From Alkalimonas collagenimarina (GTDB lineage Bacteria > Pseudomonadota > Gammaproteobacteria > Enterobacterales > Alteromonadaceae): a DNA stretch of 64,000 nucleotides. This document shows, in pieces, positions 16,903 through 25,751 of the stretch (position 1 is the stretch's first letter; each line of letters begins with the position of its first letter). Both the position numbers and the translations under genes were made by a program. The stretch spans positions 203,349-267,348 of the forward strand of contig NZ_JAUZVZ010000001.1 of assembly GCF_030717845.1 (NCBI RefSeq). Direction: 5' to 3'. The notes under the pieces are model-generated. The model saw nothing but the letters and a program-made list of their open reading frames with translations. It did not search any database and was not told the DNA's origin.

Positions 16903-17121
16903 TTAAGTGGTTTCGGTGCCGCCATGTTTAGCTGCCATGTCATCCAGCTCGGCACAGGTGTAATCGAAGCCGGTGCCATCAAATTGATAACGGACCTTCA
17001 CCGCCAGACCACCATCGAGCAGACTGGTTTTCACATCAGCCACTGGCCAATGCTTGAGTTCGCTGGCAAATCGATTGGCGATTTGGGCAGTGGTAAAGCG
17101 GTAACGTATTTCGTGGTTCAT
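16903..17121 (-). CDS. Small hypothetical protein (72 aa)
   Basis: A 72-residue frame, MNHEIRYRFTTAQIANRFAS then ELKHWPVADVKTSLLDGGLAV, with a helix-strand-strand pattern and a C-terminal acidic helix (CAELDDMAAKHGG). AGAG lies six bases before the ATG. I recognise no family, but the alternation of polar and hydrophobic residues looks more protein-like than the competing 108-residue frame on the plus strand. No signal peptide or metal site is visible. It lies alone between the fasciclin and dienelactone hydrolase genes. Confidence 0.5.
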   Translation of the reverse strand: MNHEIRYRFTTAQIANRFASELKHWPVADVKTSLLDGGLAVKVRYQFDGTGFDYTCAELDDMAAKHGGTETT

Positions 17122-17198
17122 CGTCTCTGCACAAAAATAAAATTCAAGTACTGCATCTTGGGGCGGATACTCAACTAGTCAAGGGATGCATACATAAA

Positions 17199-18095
17199 TT
17201 ACGGCTGATGTGACGCAAGTTTTTCATGAAAAAATGCCAGCGTCCTTTGCCAGGCCAGTTCTGCATTGGCTTTGTCGTACCGTTGGGTTGAGTCATTGTG
17301 AAAGCCATGTTGCGTGCCTTCATACATATGCATCTGATAGACAACCCCATGTGCGGTAAGGGCTTTTTCGTAGTCAGGCCAGGTCGCATTCACCCGGCTG
17401 TCGTGCTCGGCTAAATGGATCATCAACGGAGCCTTGATCTGGTGTCGAAGGCTTTCATGCGCCGGAGTTCCGTAAAATGGGACGCCTGCAGCCAATAAGT
17501 CTGGTTCAACTGCAGCAAGGTAGTTAACCATGTACCCCCCGAAGCAAAAGCCTACGGCGCCGAGTTGGCCACTACTAAGCGGATGTTTTTTTAAAAAATG
17601 AGCGGCGGCAACAAAGTCATGCTGTATTTTGTCACGATCCAACGAGCTTTGCATGGCGCGTCCCTCATCATCATTGCCGGGGTAGCCACCCAATGAGTGC
17701 AGGGCGTCGGGAGCAAAAGCAACATAACCAGCTTTGGCTAACCGCCTTGCTACATCTTTGATGTAGGGATTAAGTCCACGGTTTTCATGCACCACCAACA
17801 CGACCGGCAGTAACTCTTCTGCTGTCGCAGGCTGCACAAAGTAACCCCGGCCGGTACCATGGCCTTCTGGTGAGGCAAAGCTCAGGTAGCTGGCTCTGAT
17901 CGCAGGATCGTTAAATGATACTTGCTCTGCAAATGCATAATTGGGCAACAACGCAGAGGTCAGAAAAGTCATGGAGTAGCCCAGCGCAGCCAAGCCGCCA
18001 AGCTTTTTCATAAAAGTGCGGCGATCCATTTTACCATGGGCATAATCGTCATACCAATCAAAGGCTTCTTGCGGAATGGAGATCAGTTTGTTCAT
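17199..18095 (-). CDS. Tat-exported dienelactone hydrolase family protein
   Basis: An alpha/beta hydrolase of the DLH family, 298 residues from ATG 18095 (AAGG seven bases upstream; the longer frame to 18197 lacks a good site). A twin-arginine signal, DRRTFMKKLGGLAALG, starts near residue 24 and is followed by a hydrophobic stretch ending NYAFA. The hydrolase part has the oxyanion region VVLVVHENRGLNPYI, nucleophile Cys in GAVGFCFGGYMV, an Asp in LAEHDSRVN and His in GTQHGFHND, the Cys-Asp-His triad of this family. It acts outside the cytoplasm on an unknown ester or lactone. It is a single gene, divergent from the HAD phosphatase gene. Confidence 0.9.
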   Translation of the reverse strand: MNKLISIPQEAFDWYDDYAHGKMDRRTFMKKLGGLAALGYSMTFLTSALLPNYAFAEQVSFNDPAIRASYLSFASPEGHGTGRGYFVQPATAEELLPVVLVVHENRGLNPYIKDVARRLAKAGYVAFAPDALHSLGGYPGNDDEGRAMQSSLDRDKIQHDFVAAAHFLKKHPLSSGQLGAVGFCFGGYMVNYLAAVEPDLLAAGVPFYGTPAHESLRHQIKAPLMIHLAEHDSRVNATWPDYEKALTAHGVVYQMHMYEGTQHGFHNDSTQRYDKANAELAWQRTLAFFHEKLASHQP

Positions 18096-18267
18096 GTGTA
18101 TACCTTGTGTGTCAGACCACTGCCATGTCAATATGGACAGCACTGTATAGAATGAAAAGTTCTGCTTGTGTACGTTGCTATTGATGGATCTGTTCACTAA
18201 TAGCGTTGATTATCAGCATAGTGCATAGTGGTTCATGAAGCAGCATGAAAATTAATGAGGAGAGTCC

Positions 18268-18915
18268 GTGGTGAAAGCGGTTATTTTCGATATGGATGGG
18301 GTGTTGATCGATTCAGAACCGTTCTGGCAACAGGCAGAATTAAGTGTGTTTAGCCAGCTTGGCGTGAAGTTAACCGCGGAGCAAACCAAGCAAACTGCAG
18401 GTATGACGACCCAAGCCGTTGCTGATTTCTGGTATCAACATTCGCCTTGGCAGGGGCAAAGTCTGGCAGAGACTGAGGAAGCGGTTATTCAGCAGGTGGG
18501 GCAGGCTATTGTGACGCAAGGTTTAGCAAAAAAAGGTGTGCATACGCTATTGCAGCAGCTACGGCAGCGCCAAATACCGACGGCACTGGCAACCAACTCG
18601 TCGCAATTTTTAATGGACACCACCTTGCAAACGTTGGCGATCCATCATTACTTTGATGCCCATTGCTGCGTCGAAATGGTGAGCAAAGGCAAGCCCGCCC
18701 CGGATATCTACTTGCTGGCAGCAGGTAAGTTGGGGATAGCACCAGCCGATTGTCTGGTATTTGAAGATTCCTATACTGGCATCAGTGCGGCCAAAGCTGC
18801 TGGCATGACGGTGGTGGCAATTCCGGCAGCGGATGAATGGCATCATGAAAAATTTGCCATTGCTGATGCCAAAATTCGTTGCCTGAGTGAGTTTCAACTG
18901 ACCCGTTGGTGTTAA
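18268..18915 (+). CDS. HAD-superfamily sugar phosphatase (HxpB/YniC-like)
   Basis: A 215-residue HAD phosphatase of subfamily IA. Motif I is FDMDGVLIDSEPFW with nucleophile and acid Asp residues at about 8 and 10, motif II is the Ser/Thr in ALATNSS, motif III the Lys in VSKGKPAPDIY, and motif IV FEDSYTGISAAKAAGM. The first motif followed by EPFW resembles E. coli hexitol phosphatase B, which acts on 2-deoxyglucose-6-phosphate and similar sugar phosphates. The start is GTG: the tandem GTG codons at 18268 and 18271 share a GAGGAGAG site, and the second has the better spacing. It converges on ndh, with a hairpin between. Confidence 0.88.
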   Translation: MVKAVIFDMDGVLIDSEPFWQQAELSVFSQLGVKLTAEQTKQTAGMTTQAVADFWYQHSPWQGQSLAETEEAVIQQVGQAIVTQGLAKKGVHTLLQQLRQRQIPTALATNSSQFLMDTTLQTLAIHHYFDAHCCVEMVSKGKPAPDIYLLAAGKLGIAPADCLVFEDSYTGISAAKAAGMTVVAIPAADEWHHEKFAIADAKIRCLSEFQLTRWC

Positions 18916-18920
18916 GCCTT

Positions 18921-18946
18921 CAGCGCCAATAGACACATTGGCGCTG
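18921..18946. terminator. Hairpin between convergent HAD and ndh genes
   Basis: CAGCGCCAAT (18921-18930) and ATTGGCGCTG (18937-18946) form a perfect ten-base stem with a six-base loop. There is no long T-run on either side, but placement between two convergent stops suggests a bidirectional terminator. Confidence 0.6.
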
Positions 18947-18953
18947 TCTTAGG

Positions 18954-20243
18954 CTAATGCAGTTTTAGTTTCGGTCGGACCGCCCGGTTCATTTTTTCTA
19001 CCAACACCAGCAGCATGCCTTTCCACCAACCATGAATGGCTATCTGATGCATGCGGTATAGCGAAATATAGACAAAGCGCGCCAGTTTGCCTTCAATGAA
19101 CATGCTATTGCCGGTCAAGTTGCCCATCAGGCTACCAACCGTGCTGTAGCGACTTAAATTGACCAGTGAACCATGATCTTTGTAGACAAAGGGTTTAAGT
19201 GGCTTTTGACGGCGTTGTCGTAAGATATTATCAGCGACCAGACTAGCCATTTGGTGGGCTGACTGCGCGCGTGGCGGTACCCAGCTTCCATCTTGCTGCT
19301 GAAAGCCACAACAATCGCCCAGTACATAAATATCGTCAAAGCCTTTGGCCTTGAGCTCTGGCGTCACCAGAATTTGCTGTAGCCGGTTGAGTTCGAAGAT
19401 TGCCAGCTTAGCAATGAAGTTTGGGACTTTCACCCCGGCTGCCCATACCATCATCCCGGCAATGATCTGCTGATCATCGGCGGTAATAAAGCCTTGTGCA
19501 TTGGCTGCACTTACTTTGGTGTTTTCGCGTACTTCTACACCCAGTAAGCTCAGCTCTTTTCGAACGGCATCGGCTATACGGCTGGGGAGTGCTGGCAGAA
19601 TGCTGGGGCCAGCTTCCAGCAAGTGAATTTTTAACTTCTTTGCATTCATGGCAGATAAACCGTAGCGCTTGGCTAGGGCAGCTACATGGTACAGCTCTGC
19701 TGCCAGCTCTACACCGGTGGCTCCGCCGCCAACAATGGCGATATTCAGCGCCCGATCATCGTCTTGTTGATTGATGCGAACAAAGTTATTCATCAAAGCA
19801 CGGTGGAAGCGCAGAGCTTGTGGTGCTGAATCAAGAAAGTAGCAGTGCTTGCTCACGCCAGGCGTGCCGAAATCGTTGCTGACACTGCCAATAGCCAGTA
19901 CCAGAGTGTCGTAGTGAAGTGTGCGCTCTGGCACCAACAAATCGCCTTCATCGGTATAAATTGCTGCTAGTGTAAGATTTTTTTCAGCGGTATTGAGGCC
20001 GATAAATTCACCATGCTGGAACTGATAGCCATGCCGGGCCGCATGAGCACTGTAGATCACTCCGTCGGTATCGGTATCTAATGAGCCGCTGGCTACCTCA
20101 TGCAGCAAAGGTTTCCATATATGGCTGGTGTTTTTATCCACCAAAGTAATTCGAGCTTTACTGGCTTTGCCTAGTTTTTTACCCAGCCTGGTAGCTAGTT
20201 CAAGTCCTCCGGCGCCACCCCCAACGATCAATATGTTTTGCAT
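18954..20243 (-). CDS. ndh: Type II NADH dehydrogenase (NDH-2)
   Basis: A 429-residue membrane-associated flavoprotein that passes electrons from NADH to quinone without proton pumping. It has the N-terminal FAD-binding GGGAGGLELATRLG, the NDH-2 signature WKPLLHEVASGSLD, a second dinucleotide fold IAIVGGGATGVELAAEL for NADH, and YVLGDCCGFQQ near the quinone site, with AQSAHQMASLVADNI after it. The C-terminal amphipathic segment carries the FVYISLYRMHQIAIHGWWKG motif for membrane attachment. GGAG lies eight bases before the ATG. It follows glpK on the same strand after 183 bases and may be a separate unit. Confidence 0.95.
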   Translation of the reverse strand: MQNILIVGGGAGGLELATRLGKKLGKASKARITLVDKNTSHIWKPLLHEVASGSLDTDTDGVIYSAHAARHGYQFQHGEFIGLNTAEKNLTLAAIYTDEGDLLVPERTLHYDTLVLAIGSVSNDFGTPGVSKHCYFLDSAPQALRFHRALMNNFVRINQQDDDRALNIAIVGGGATGVELAAELYHVAALAKRYGLSAMNAKKLKIHLLEAGPSILPALPSRIADAVRKELSLLGVEVRENTKVSAANAQGFITADDQQIIAGMMVWAAGVKVPNFIAKLAIFELNRLQQILVTPELKAKGFDDIYVLGDCCGFQQQDGSWVPPRAQSAHQMASLVADNILRQRRQKPLKPFVYKDHGSLVNLSRYSTVGSLMGNLTGNSMFIEGKLARFVYISLYRMHQIAIHGWWKGMLLVLVEKMNRAVRPKLKLH

Positions 20244-20426
20244 GTTGATACTCCAGTTTTTTTGAATCCATGATTCCTCCCGGGGGCTGCCTTTTTTATT
20301 GGGATTGGTGGCTGCATCAGATGCCTTATGATAAATCTTTTACGGCCGCAACACTATATATTTACAGTTATTTTGGATGTTGTGGCTCAGCTATATCCTC
20401 TGAGCCGGTGTTAGGTTGCTGTGGTG

Positions 20427-21902
20427 CTATGCCAGTAGTTTATTTATGGTCTGACACCAGTTCTGATAGCAGATAGCTTGTTGGTGTGGGCTCAATTCTG
20501 GGGTGAATTGAGTGGGCTTTTGCCGGAGTGTGTTGATAGCACTTAATTGCGGGTACCAGCCCAATTGATAAGCAGCCAGAAAGGCGGTACCAAAGGCGGT
20601 GGCATCCGGTTGCTTGCTGCTGAGGACCTTTGTTTGTGTCAGATCGGCTAATGCTTGCAGGAACCATTGATTGGTCGTCATGCCACCATCGACACGGATA
20701 TCCGAGAGTTCGATGCCATCCTTCCTCATTGCTTGCAGCAAATCCTGCGTTTGATAGGCGACACTTCGAAGGGCCGCCGCGCAGATCTCCTCCCGGCCAC
20801 TGTTGCGGGTCAGGCCGAACAGGGCGGCTTGTGCTTTTGGTTGCCAATGCGGAGCGCCAAGGCCTGTAAAAGCGGGGATTAACAACTCGCTTTGTTGGTA
20901 ACTCACCTTTTTCGCCAATGTTTCGGTGTCACTCGCCTGGCGGATGATACCCAGTTTGTCACGAAGCCATTGCACGGTGGCGCCAGCCATAAATATACTG
21001 CCTTCCAGCGCGTAAGTGCATTCGCCCTTGATACGCCAGGCCACGGTGCTGAGCAGTTGGTGTTGGCTATTAAGCACTTGTTTGCCGGTATTGACTACGG
21101 CAAAACAGCCGGTGCCATAGGTGCTTTTCAGCATACCAGGCTCGATACAAGCCTGACCAAGCAGGGCTGCTTGTTGATCGCCTAAGATGCTTAGAATAGG
21201 AATGGGGTGGCCAAATAGGTCTGGCATTGTGATACCAAGTTCGGCTGCACTGTCGCAGACCTGAGGTAGTAAGGCCGCGGGGATGTTAAATAGAGACAGT
21301 AGTTCGGGATCCCATTGCTGCTGATGAATATTAAACAGCAGAGTACGGCTGGCATTGCTGGCTTCGGTAGCGTGTACCTTGCCAGCGGTTAGTCGCCACA
21401 ATAAAAAACAATCGATGGTGCCAAAACACAGCTCACCAGCCCCGGCACGGCGCCGGATGTCGGCTTGCTGATCCAGCATCCATTGCAACTTGGTGGCGGA
21501 GAAGTAGGGATCGGCCAGCAACCCCGTTTTCTGCCTTAATATGGCTTCATGCGATTGCTTCAGTTCCACACATTGATCGGCGGTACGCCGGTCTTGCCAG
21601 ACAATAGCTGGATACAAGGCTTTGCCGGTCGCTTTGTCCCATAACAGGGTGGTTTCGCGCTGATTGGTAAGCGCCAGTGCAGCCACTTGTGTCGCTTTAA
21701 TTTCGTTTTGCCGCATCAGTTGCTGGATGCAGTTCAATACGCTTTGCCAGATGGCCTCTGGATCCTGTTCAACCCAGCCCGAATGCGGGTAACTCAGCGC
21801 TAGTTCTTCGTTATGGCTGGCTATAGGTTGTAACTGCCGATTGTAAAGAATAGCTCTACTGGAGCTGGTGCCTTGATCAACGGCAATAATATAGTCTGGC
21901 AT
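20427..21902 (-). CDS. glpK: Glycerol kinase
   Basis: A 491-residue FGGY kinase that phosphorylates glycerol to sn-glycerol-3-phosphate in the cytoplasm. It begins MPDYIIAVDQGTSSSRAILY (phosphate 1 motif), has GWVEQDPEAIW, the substrate-contact segment ALTNQRETTLLWD, GTIDCFLLWRLT, the FGGY signature region LIPAFTGLGAPHWQ and IRVDGGMTTNQWFLQALAD (adenosine motif). Length matches E. coli GlpK (about 500). No glpF or glpD gene is nearby, so the rest of the glycerol pathway must lie elsewhere; the downstream ndh could reoxidise NADH but is not a specific partner. Confidence 0.95.
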   Translation of the reverse strand: MPDYIIAVDQGTSSSRAILYNRQLQPIASHNEELALSYPHSGWVEQDPEAIWQSVLNCIQQLMRQNEIKATQVAALALTNQRETTLLWDKATGKALYPAIVWQDRRTADQCVELKQSHEAILRQKTGLLADPYFSATKLQWMLDQQADIRRRAGAGELCFGTIDCFLLWRLTAGKVHATEASNASRTLLFNIHQQQWDPELLSLFNIPAALLPQVCDSAAELGITMPDLFGHPIPILSILGDQQAALLGQACIEPGMLKSTYGTGCFAVVNTGKQVLNSQHQLLSTVAWRIKGECTYALEGSIFMAGATVQWLRDKLGIIRQASDTETLAKKVSYQQSELLIPAFTGLGAPHWQPKAQAALFGLTRNSGREEICAAALRSVAYQTQDLLQAMRKDGIELSDIRVDGGMTTNQWFLQALADLTQTKVLSSKQPDATAFGTAFLAAYQLGWYPQLSAINTLRQKPTQFTPELSPHQQAICYQNWCQTINKLLA

Positions 21903-22188
21903 GCTACATGACCTTTGGTAACTGTATAAATAACAAGACTCTGTATAGAGTAGCAGTTCCTGCGGAGTTTCTGGCTGTGGTTTTATCGGCTCAATGTGTA
22001 TTTTGACTAAGTAATATACAAGCTATAAACGGGTTGTTAGCTAATGAAATAAAATCATACAAATAATACGTTGTGATTTTCGAAACAGCTGGGTAAGCTG
22101 TTTTAAACGACTGTATGGTTTTTATTGGAATGGAGCCAATTAGGTGTTAGATAAAAGAGTGATCATTACTCATGATGATTGAGGTGTC

Positions 22189-24498
22189 ATGTTGGAGCGA
22201 CTAAGACGTTTTTGTTTGTTAACAGAGCGAGATTTGAACTCCGACTCAATGAAGACCGTCCGCCTGAGTGTTTTGCGTATTATTATTCTGACAGGCTTGC
22301 TGTTGGCAGGTGGTGTTGTACTGCATAGTGCTTTGGAAGCCTATGCCATCGGTGCCCATCATATCATCGCGATCATTTTATCGTTTTACCTGGTGTTGCT
22401 TCTCGCGCTTGTGTTTTCGTTTCGCTTTCAAATCATCAGTAGTATTTTGCTAATAACCTGCGTTTTTGGTGCTGGTCTGTGTATTTTGTTATTTGTCCAT
22501 GATTTTGAGCTCTCTAAACTCGGGCTTTTATTTGTCTATGCAGCCCCCTTAATTAGTCTGATGCTTTTCCCTCTCCGGGTGACCGTGGCAATCATGCTGG
22601 TCAATTTTATTCCTTTCGGTTTTCTGTTGCTATGGCAGACGCCCATTAGCTTTCTGAAGCTATCGATTGATTTGCCTGATACTCATCACTATGTGCATAT
22701 CCTATTGTTTTTATTCTTTAACTTGTGTATTCCACTGTCAATCGTACGCGTATTTTCAACCTTAAAGCGGAATACCCATCAACTACGCTCACTGAATGAG
22801 CAAGTGATGCGCAGCAACAAGTTATATGAAGAGGTGTTTGAAAATAGCCACCTTGCGACTCTGTTAACCGACCAGCCAGGCACAATTTTAAAGGCAAATA
22901 GCAAAGCGCTCAGGCTGTTGAGGCTGAGTTTGGATCATGATGTTAATTTATCGACCATTTTAACCCCTAAGCACAACAGCGAAAAAAAAGATGATTTTTG
23001 GCTTGGGCAAAATATTGAATGCCTGACTACAAATAAAAGCATCATTGTCATAAATCATATTGCTACTACGGAGCAGGGGCATTTCATTTTTCAACTGGAA
23101 GATATTTCAGCACTTCGCGATTTAAATCATCGTTTACTGACAAACGAGCAGCAACAGAAAGTGTGGCGCTGTTACGATACGCTGACACATTTGCCCAATC
23201 TAAATTTTTTTAGTCGTTTAATTCGTAAACATCTGCAGCAACAGCCGGAGCGAATGCCAGGGATGTTGATCATTGTGCGTATATGCAATATTAAACAATT
23301 TAACCAGTCGCATGGTTATAGCGCAGGTGATGGTTTGATATCCGCTTTTGCAAAAAAGGTTAGAGCAGTGCTTCCTGCCAAAGTGATGATTGGGCGGATA
23401 CGGGGAGTAAAGTTTATATTATGGAGTCCTTTACCCGAGAGAGAGAGCGATGTCAGTGCCTATTCAAAAAGCTTATATCAACAACTACCAACTGCTTTGC
23501 CTGTTGAAGGTGAAGATTTGAGTTTAGCCTATGAATTTGGTGCTACGGTGACACCTGCTTCGTCGGATTGTATTGAGAAGTATATTGAACAGTGTGAGTC
23601 GGCGTTAGAGTTTGCAGATTATTATACTAATCCCATTGCACTATTTAATCCCAAAGCATTCGCTGAACGAGAGGCTGAGTTGCAATTAGTGGAAGAACTG
23701 AAAGCAGCATTGAGCATGCGTGAGCTATGCTTGTGGTTACAACCTAAGGTTAACGCGGCCGGAAAGGTGTACAGTTTTGAAGCTTTACTGCGATGGGAGC
23801 GCAAACCCGGTCAGTTTGTGCCTGCCTATCGGGTGGTTCAGCTTGCTGAGCAGTACGGCTTTATTGTGACATTATCCGAGTTTGTACTGAATGATGCCGT
23901 GCGACTATTGACTGAGTGGCGTCAGAAAGGGCTGCCCTTCGTATTGTCTATTAATCTTGCCGGGCCTGACATCATTGATGCGTTGTTTTTTGCTGAATTG
24001 GTGTCATTAGCCACACACAAACCCTGGTTGGTCGATGTCCTTGAGTTAGAATTAACTGAAACCAGCATCATTACTCAGAGCCAATTGATGTATGAAAAGC
24101 TTGGAGTGCTCAGAAAACTCGGGTTTAATCTTGCTATCGATGATTTTGGTACCGGGCAGGCATCACTAAGTTTATTAGCAAAGTTACCCGCTACAACGTT
24201 AAAGCTTGATAGAAGCTTTCTGACAGATATACCGACGGATACACTTCAGGTCAAAGTTCTGCAAACAACTATTCAGTTGGCGAAATCATTAAATCTGGAG
24301 CTGGTTGTGGAAGGTGTTGAAACGGATCTACAACGTCGCTTTCTAATGCGACTCGGCTGCGAAAAAATGCAAGGTTACTTATTTGCTAAGCCCAATACTC
24401 AGGCGTATTGGCATCGCCAGAAGCTCTTCAACATCAACAAATCATCAGAGCAGGTGCAGGAACTCACGCAAGCGCCAGTTAAACCAATGCTGGCATAA
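22189..24498 (+). CDS. Membrane GGDEF-EAL protein, probable c-di-GMP phosphodiesterase
   Basis: A 769-residue protein. About six hydrophobic helices occupy roughly residues 25-190, followed by a PAS-like segment (EEVFENSHLATLLTDQPG), a GGDEF domain and an EAL domain. The GGDEF active site is lost: GRIRGVKFILW replaces the GGDEF loop, so no cyclase activity is expected. The EAL domain keeps the usual catalytic residues: FEALLRWE, Asn in SINLAG, LELTETS, DDFGTGQASLS, Lys in TLKLDRSF, VVEGVET and MQGYLFAKP. It therefore likely degrades c-di-GMP. GAGG lies about five bases before ATG 22189. It is a single gene divergent from glpK. Confidence 0.92.
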   Translation: MLERLRRFCLLTERDLNSDSMKTVRLSVLRIIILTGLLLAGGVVLHSALEAYAIGAHHIIAIILSFYLVLLLALVFSFRFQIISSILLITCVFGAGLCILLFVHDFELSKLGLLFVYAAPLISLMLFPLRVTVAIMLVNFIPFGFLLLWQTPISFLKLSIDLPDTHHYVHILLFLFFNLCIPLSIVRVFSTLKRNTHQLRSLNEQVMRSNKLYEEVFENSHLATLLTDQPGTILKANSKALRLLRLSLDHDVNLSTILTPKHNSEKKDDFWLGQNIECLTTNKSIIVINHIATTEQGHFIFQLEDISALRDLNHRLLTNEQQQKVWRCYDTLTHLPNLNFFSRLIRKHLQQQPERMPGMLIIVRICNIKQFNQSHGYSAGDGLISAFAKKVRAVLPAKVMIGRIRGVKFILWSPLPERESDVSAYSKSLYQQLPTALPVEGEDLSLAYEFGATVTPASSDCIEKYIEQCESALEFADYYTNPIALFNPKAFAEREAELQLVEELKAALSMRELCLWLQPKVNAAGKVYSFEALLRWERKPGQFVPAYRVVQLAEQYGFIVTLSEFVLNDAVRLLTEWRQKGLPFVLSINLAGPDIIDALFFAELVSLATHKPWLVDVLELELTETSIITQSQLMYEKLGVLRKLGFNLAIDDFGTGQASLSLLAKLPATTLKLDRSFLTDIPTDTLQVKVLQTTIQLAKSLNLELVVEGVETDLQRRFLMRLGCEKMQGYLFAKPNTQAYWHRQKLFNINKSSEQVQELTQAPVKPMLA

Positions 24499-24638
24499 CA
24501 TTAAAAAATAAACGACTTTTGAGTTGAAATAAGCTCATATAAGATAGTGTTTCTTTTAAACGATCGAGCATTCTTTTTTCTGATGAACTTACACCAGGCC
24601 CCTAATAAACACCTATGGCTCTGGCTACTGAGGCTGAG

Positions 24639-25751
24639 ATGTGTAAACGATTTCTGTTGATCTATCTGTGCTGTGTAGGTTGGCCTTCGCTCATTTTAGC
24701 GGAGGATGGCACCACTGATTTTTATCTGGAGCTAAAGCCAACGTCTTATCGCGCGGCTTGGTCGGGCGATGAAAACATTGCCTTATGGAAAACCCAAGCA
24801 AGGATCATGCTGCGAAAGGCACTACTCTGGCCGGATCAAGTGGTCGACTTTTCGCCGGAACTACTGGCCAGCGAACCACGTCAGGGCTATCGTGCAGAGC
24901 GCTGGGCGCTGCAAGTCACCGCTGAAAGCAGGATCACCGTCCTGCTGCTCCGGCCGGATAGCACTGAACCACAGCCAGCTTTGTTGCTGCTGCATGATCA
25001 TGGTGCCCGCTTTGATATAGGGAAAGAGAAAATGATCCGGCCTTTGGCGGGTGATCATCGCTTGGCATCAGCCACTGAGTGGGTAGAGCGTTACTTCAGT
25101 GGCCACTTTATAGGTGATGAGCTGGCACGGCAGGGGTATCTGGTGCTGGCGGCAGATACCTTTGGCTGGAGTGATCGTGGCCGGGTGGAGTATGAACAAC
25201 AGCAGGCCTTAGCGGCAAATTTCTTTCTGGCCGGGCGTTCGTTAGCCGGTATGGCGGCTTACGAGGACATGCGGTTAGTTGATTTCCTGAGCGGTCTGGA
25301 TGGCGTGGATGCGGACCGTATTGGGGTGGTTGGATTTTCCATGGGCGCTTTTCGGGCCTGGCAACTGGCGGCGCTGACTGATCAAGTGAAAGCCACAGTG
25401 GCCGTCGCCTGGATGAATCGTTATCAGGATTTACTGTTGCCGGGTAACAACATACTGCGGGGGCAGTCGTCGTTTTATATGCTGCATCCTGGTCTGAATG
25501 CTCAGCTGGATATCCCTGATGTCGCTGGTATTGCTGCGCCTAAAGCGATGATGTTGATCAATGGTGCTCAGGACCAACTGATGCCAATAGCCGGGGTACA
25601 GGCTGCCTATCAGCGAATGCAGCAGATCTGGCAAGCGCATGACGCGGCTGACCAGCTGCAGACCGGGTTGTGGCCCGGCGCTGGCCACGAGTTTAACGCT
25701 GCGCAACAACTGCAAGCCTGGCAATGGCTGGCAACGCAGCTGGATCCCTAG
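24639..25751 (+). CDS. Secreted alpha/beta hydrolase (dienelactone hydrolase/acetyl xylan esterase type)
   Basis: About 370 residues from ATG 24639 (GAGG five to six bases upstream; the frame extends to 24615). A signal peptide, MCKRFLLIYLCCVGWPSLIL, ends at AEDG. The hydrolase core has LLLLHDHGARFDIGKEKM (oxyanion region), the nucleophile elbow GVVGFSMGAFRAWQ with Ser, an Asp in LINGAQDQLMP and His in GAGHEFN. The long loop between strand 4 and the elbow is typical of hydrolases near acetyl xylan esterases and DUF1100-like enzymes. The substrate is unknown; location is periplasmic or extracellular. The stop overlaps that of sbcC by four bases in convergent orientation. Confidence 0.85.
   Translation: MCKRFLLIYLCCVGWPSLILAEDGTTDFYLELKPTSYRAAWSGDENIALWKTQARIMLRKALLWPDQVVDFSPELLASEPRQGYRAERWALQVTAESRITVLLLRPDSTEPQPALLLLHDHGARFDIGKEKMIRPLAGDHRLASATEWVERYFSGHFIGDELARQGYLVLAADTFGWSDRGRVEYEQQQALAANFFLAGRSLAGMAAYEDMRLVDFLSGLDGVDADRIGVVGFSMGAFRAWQLAALTDQVKATVAVAWMNRYQDLLLPGNNILRGQSSFYMLHPGLNAQLDIPDVAGIAAPKAMMLINGAQDQLMPIAGVQAAYQRMQQIWQAHDAADQLQTGLWPGAGHEFNAAQQLQAWQWLATQLDP

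Noticed and set aside
16852..17178. 108-residue plus-strand frame
   Set aside because: Overlaps the more protein-like 72-residue minus-strand frame; no ribosome site and no recognisable domain.
20427..20847. Second minus-strand frame inside glpK
   Set aside because: Lies entirely within the strongly supported glycerol kinase gene in another frame.
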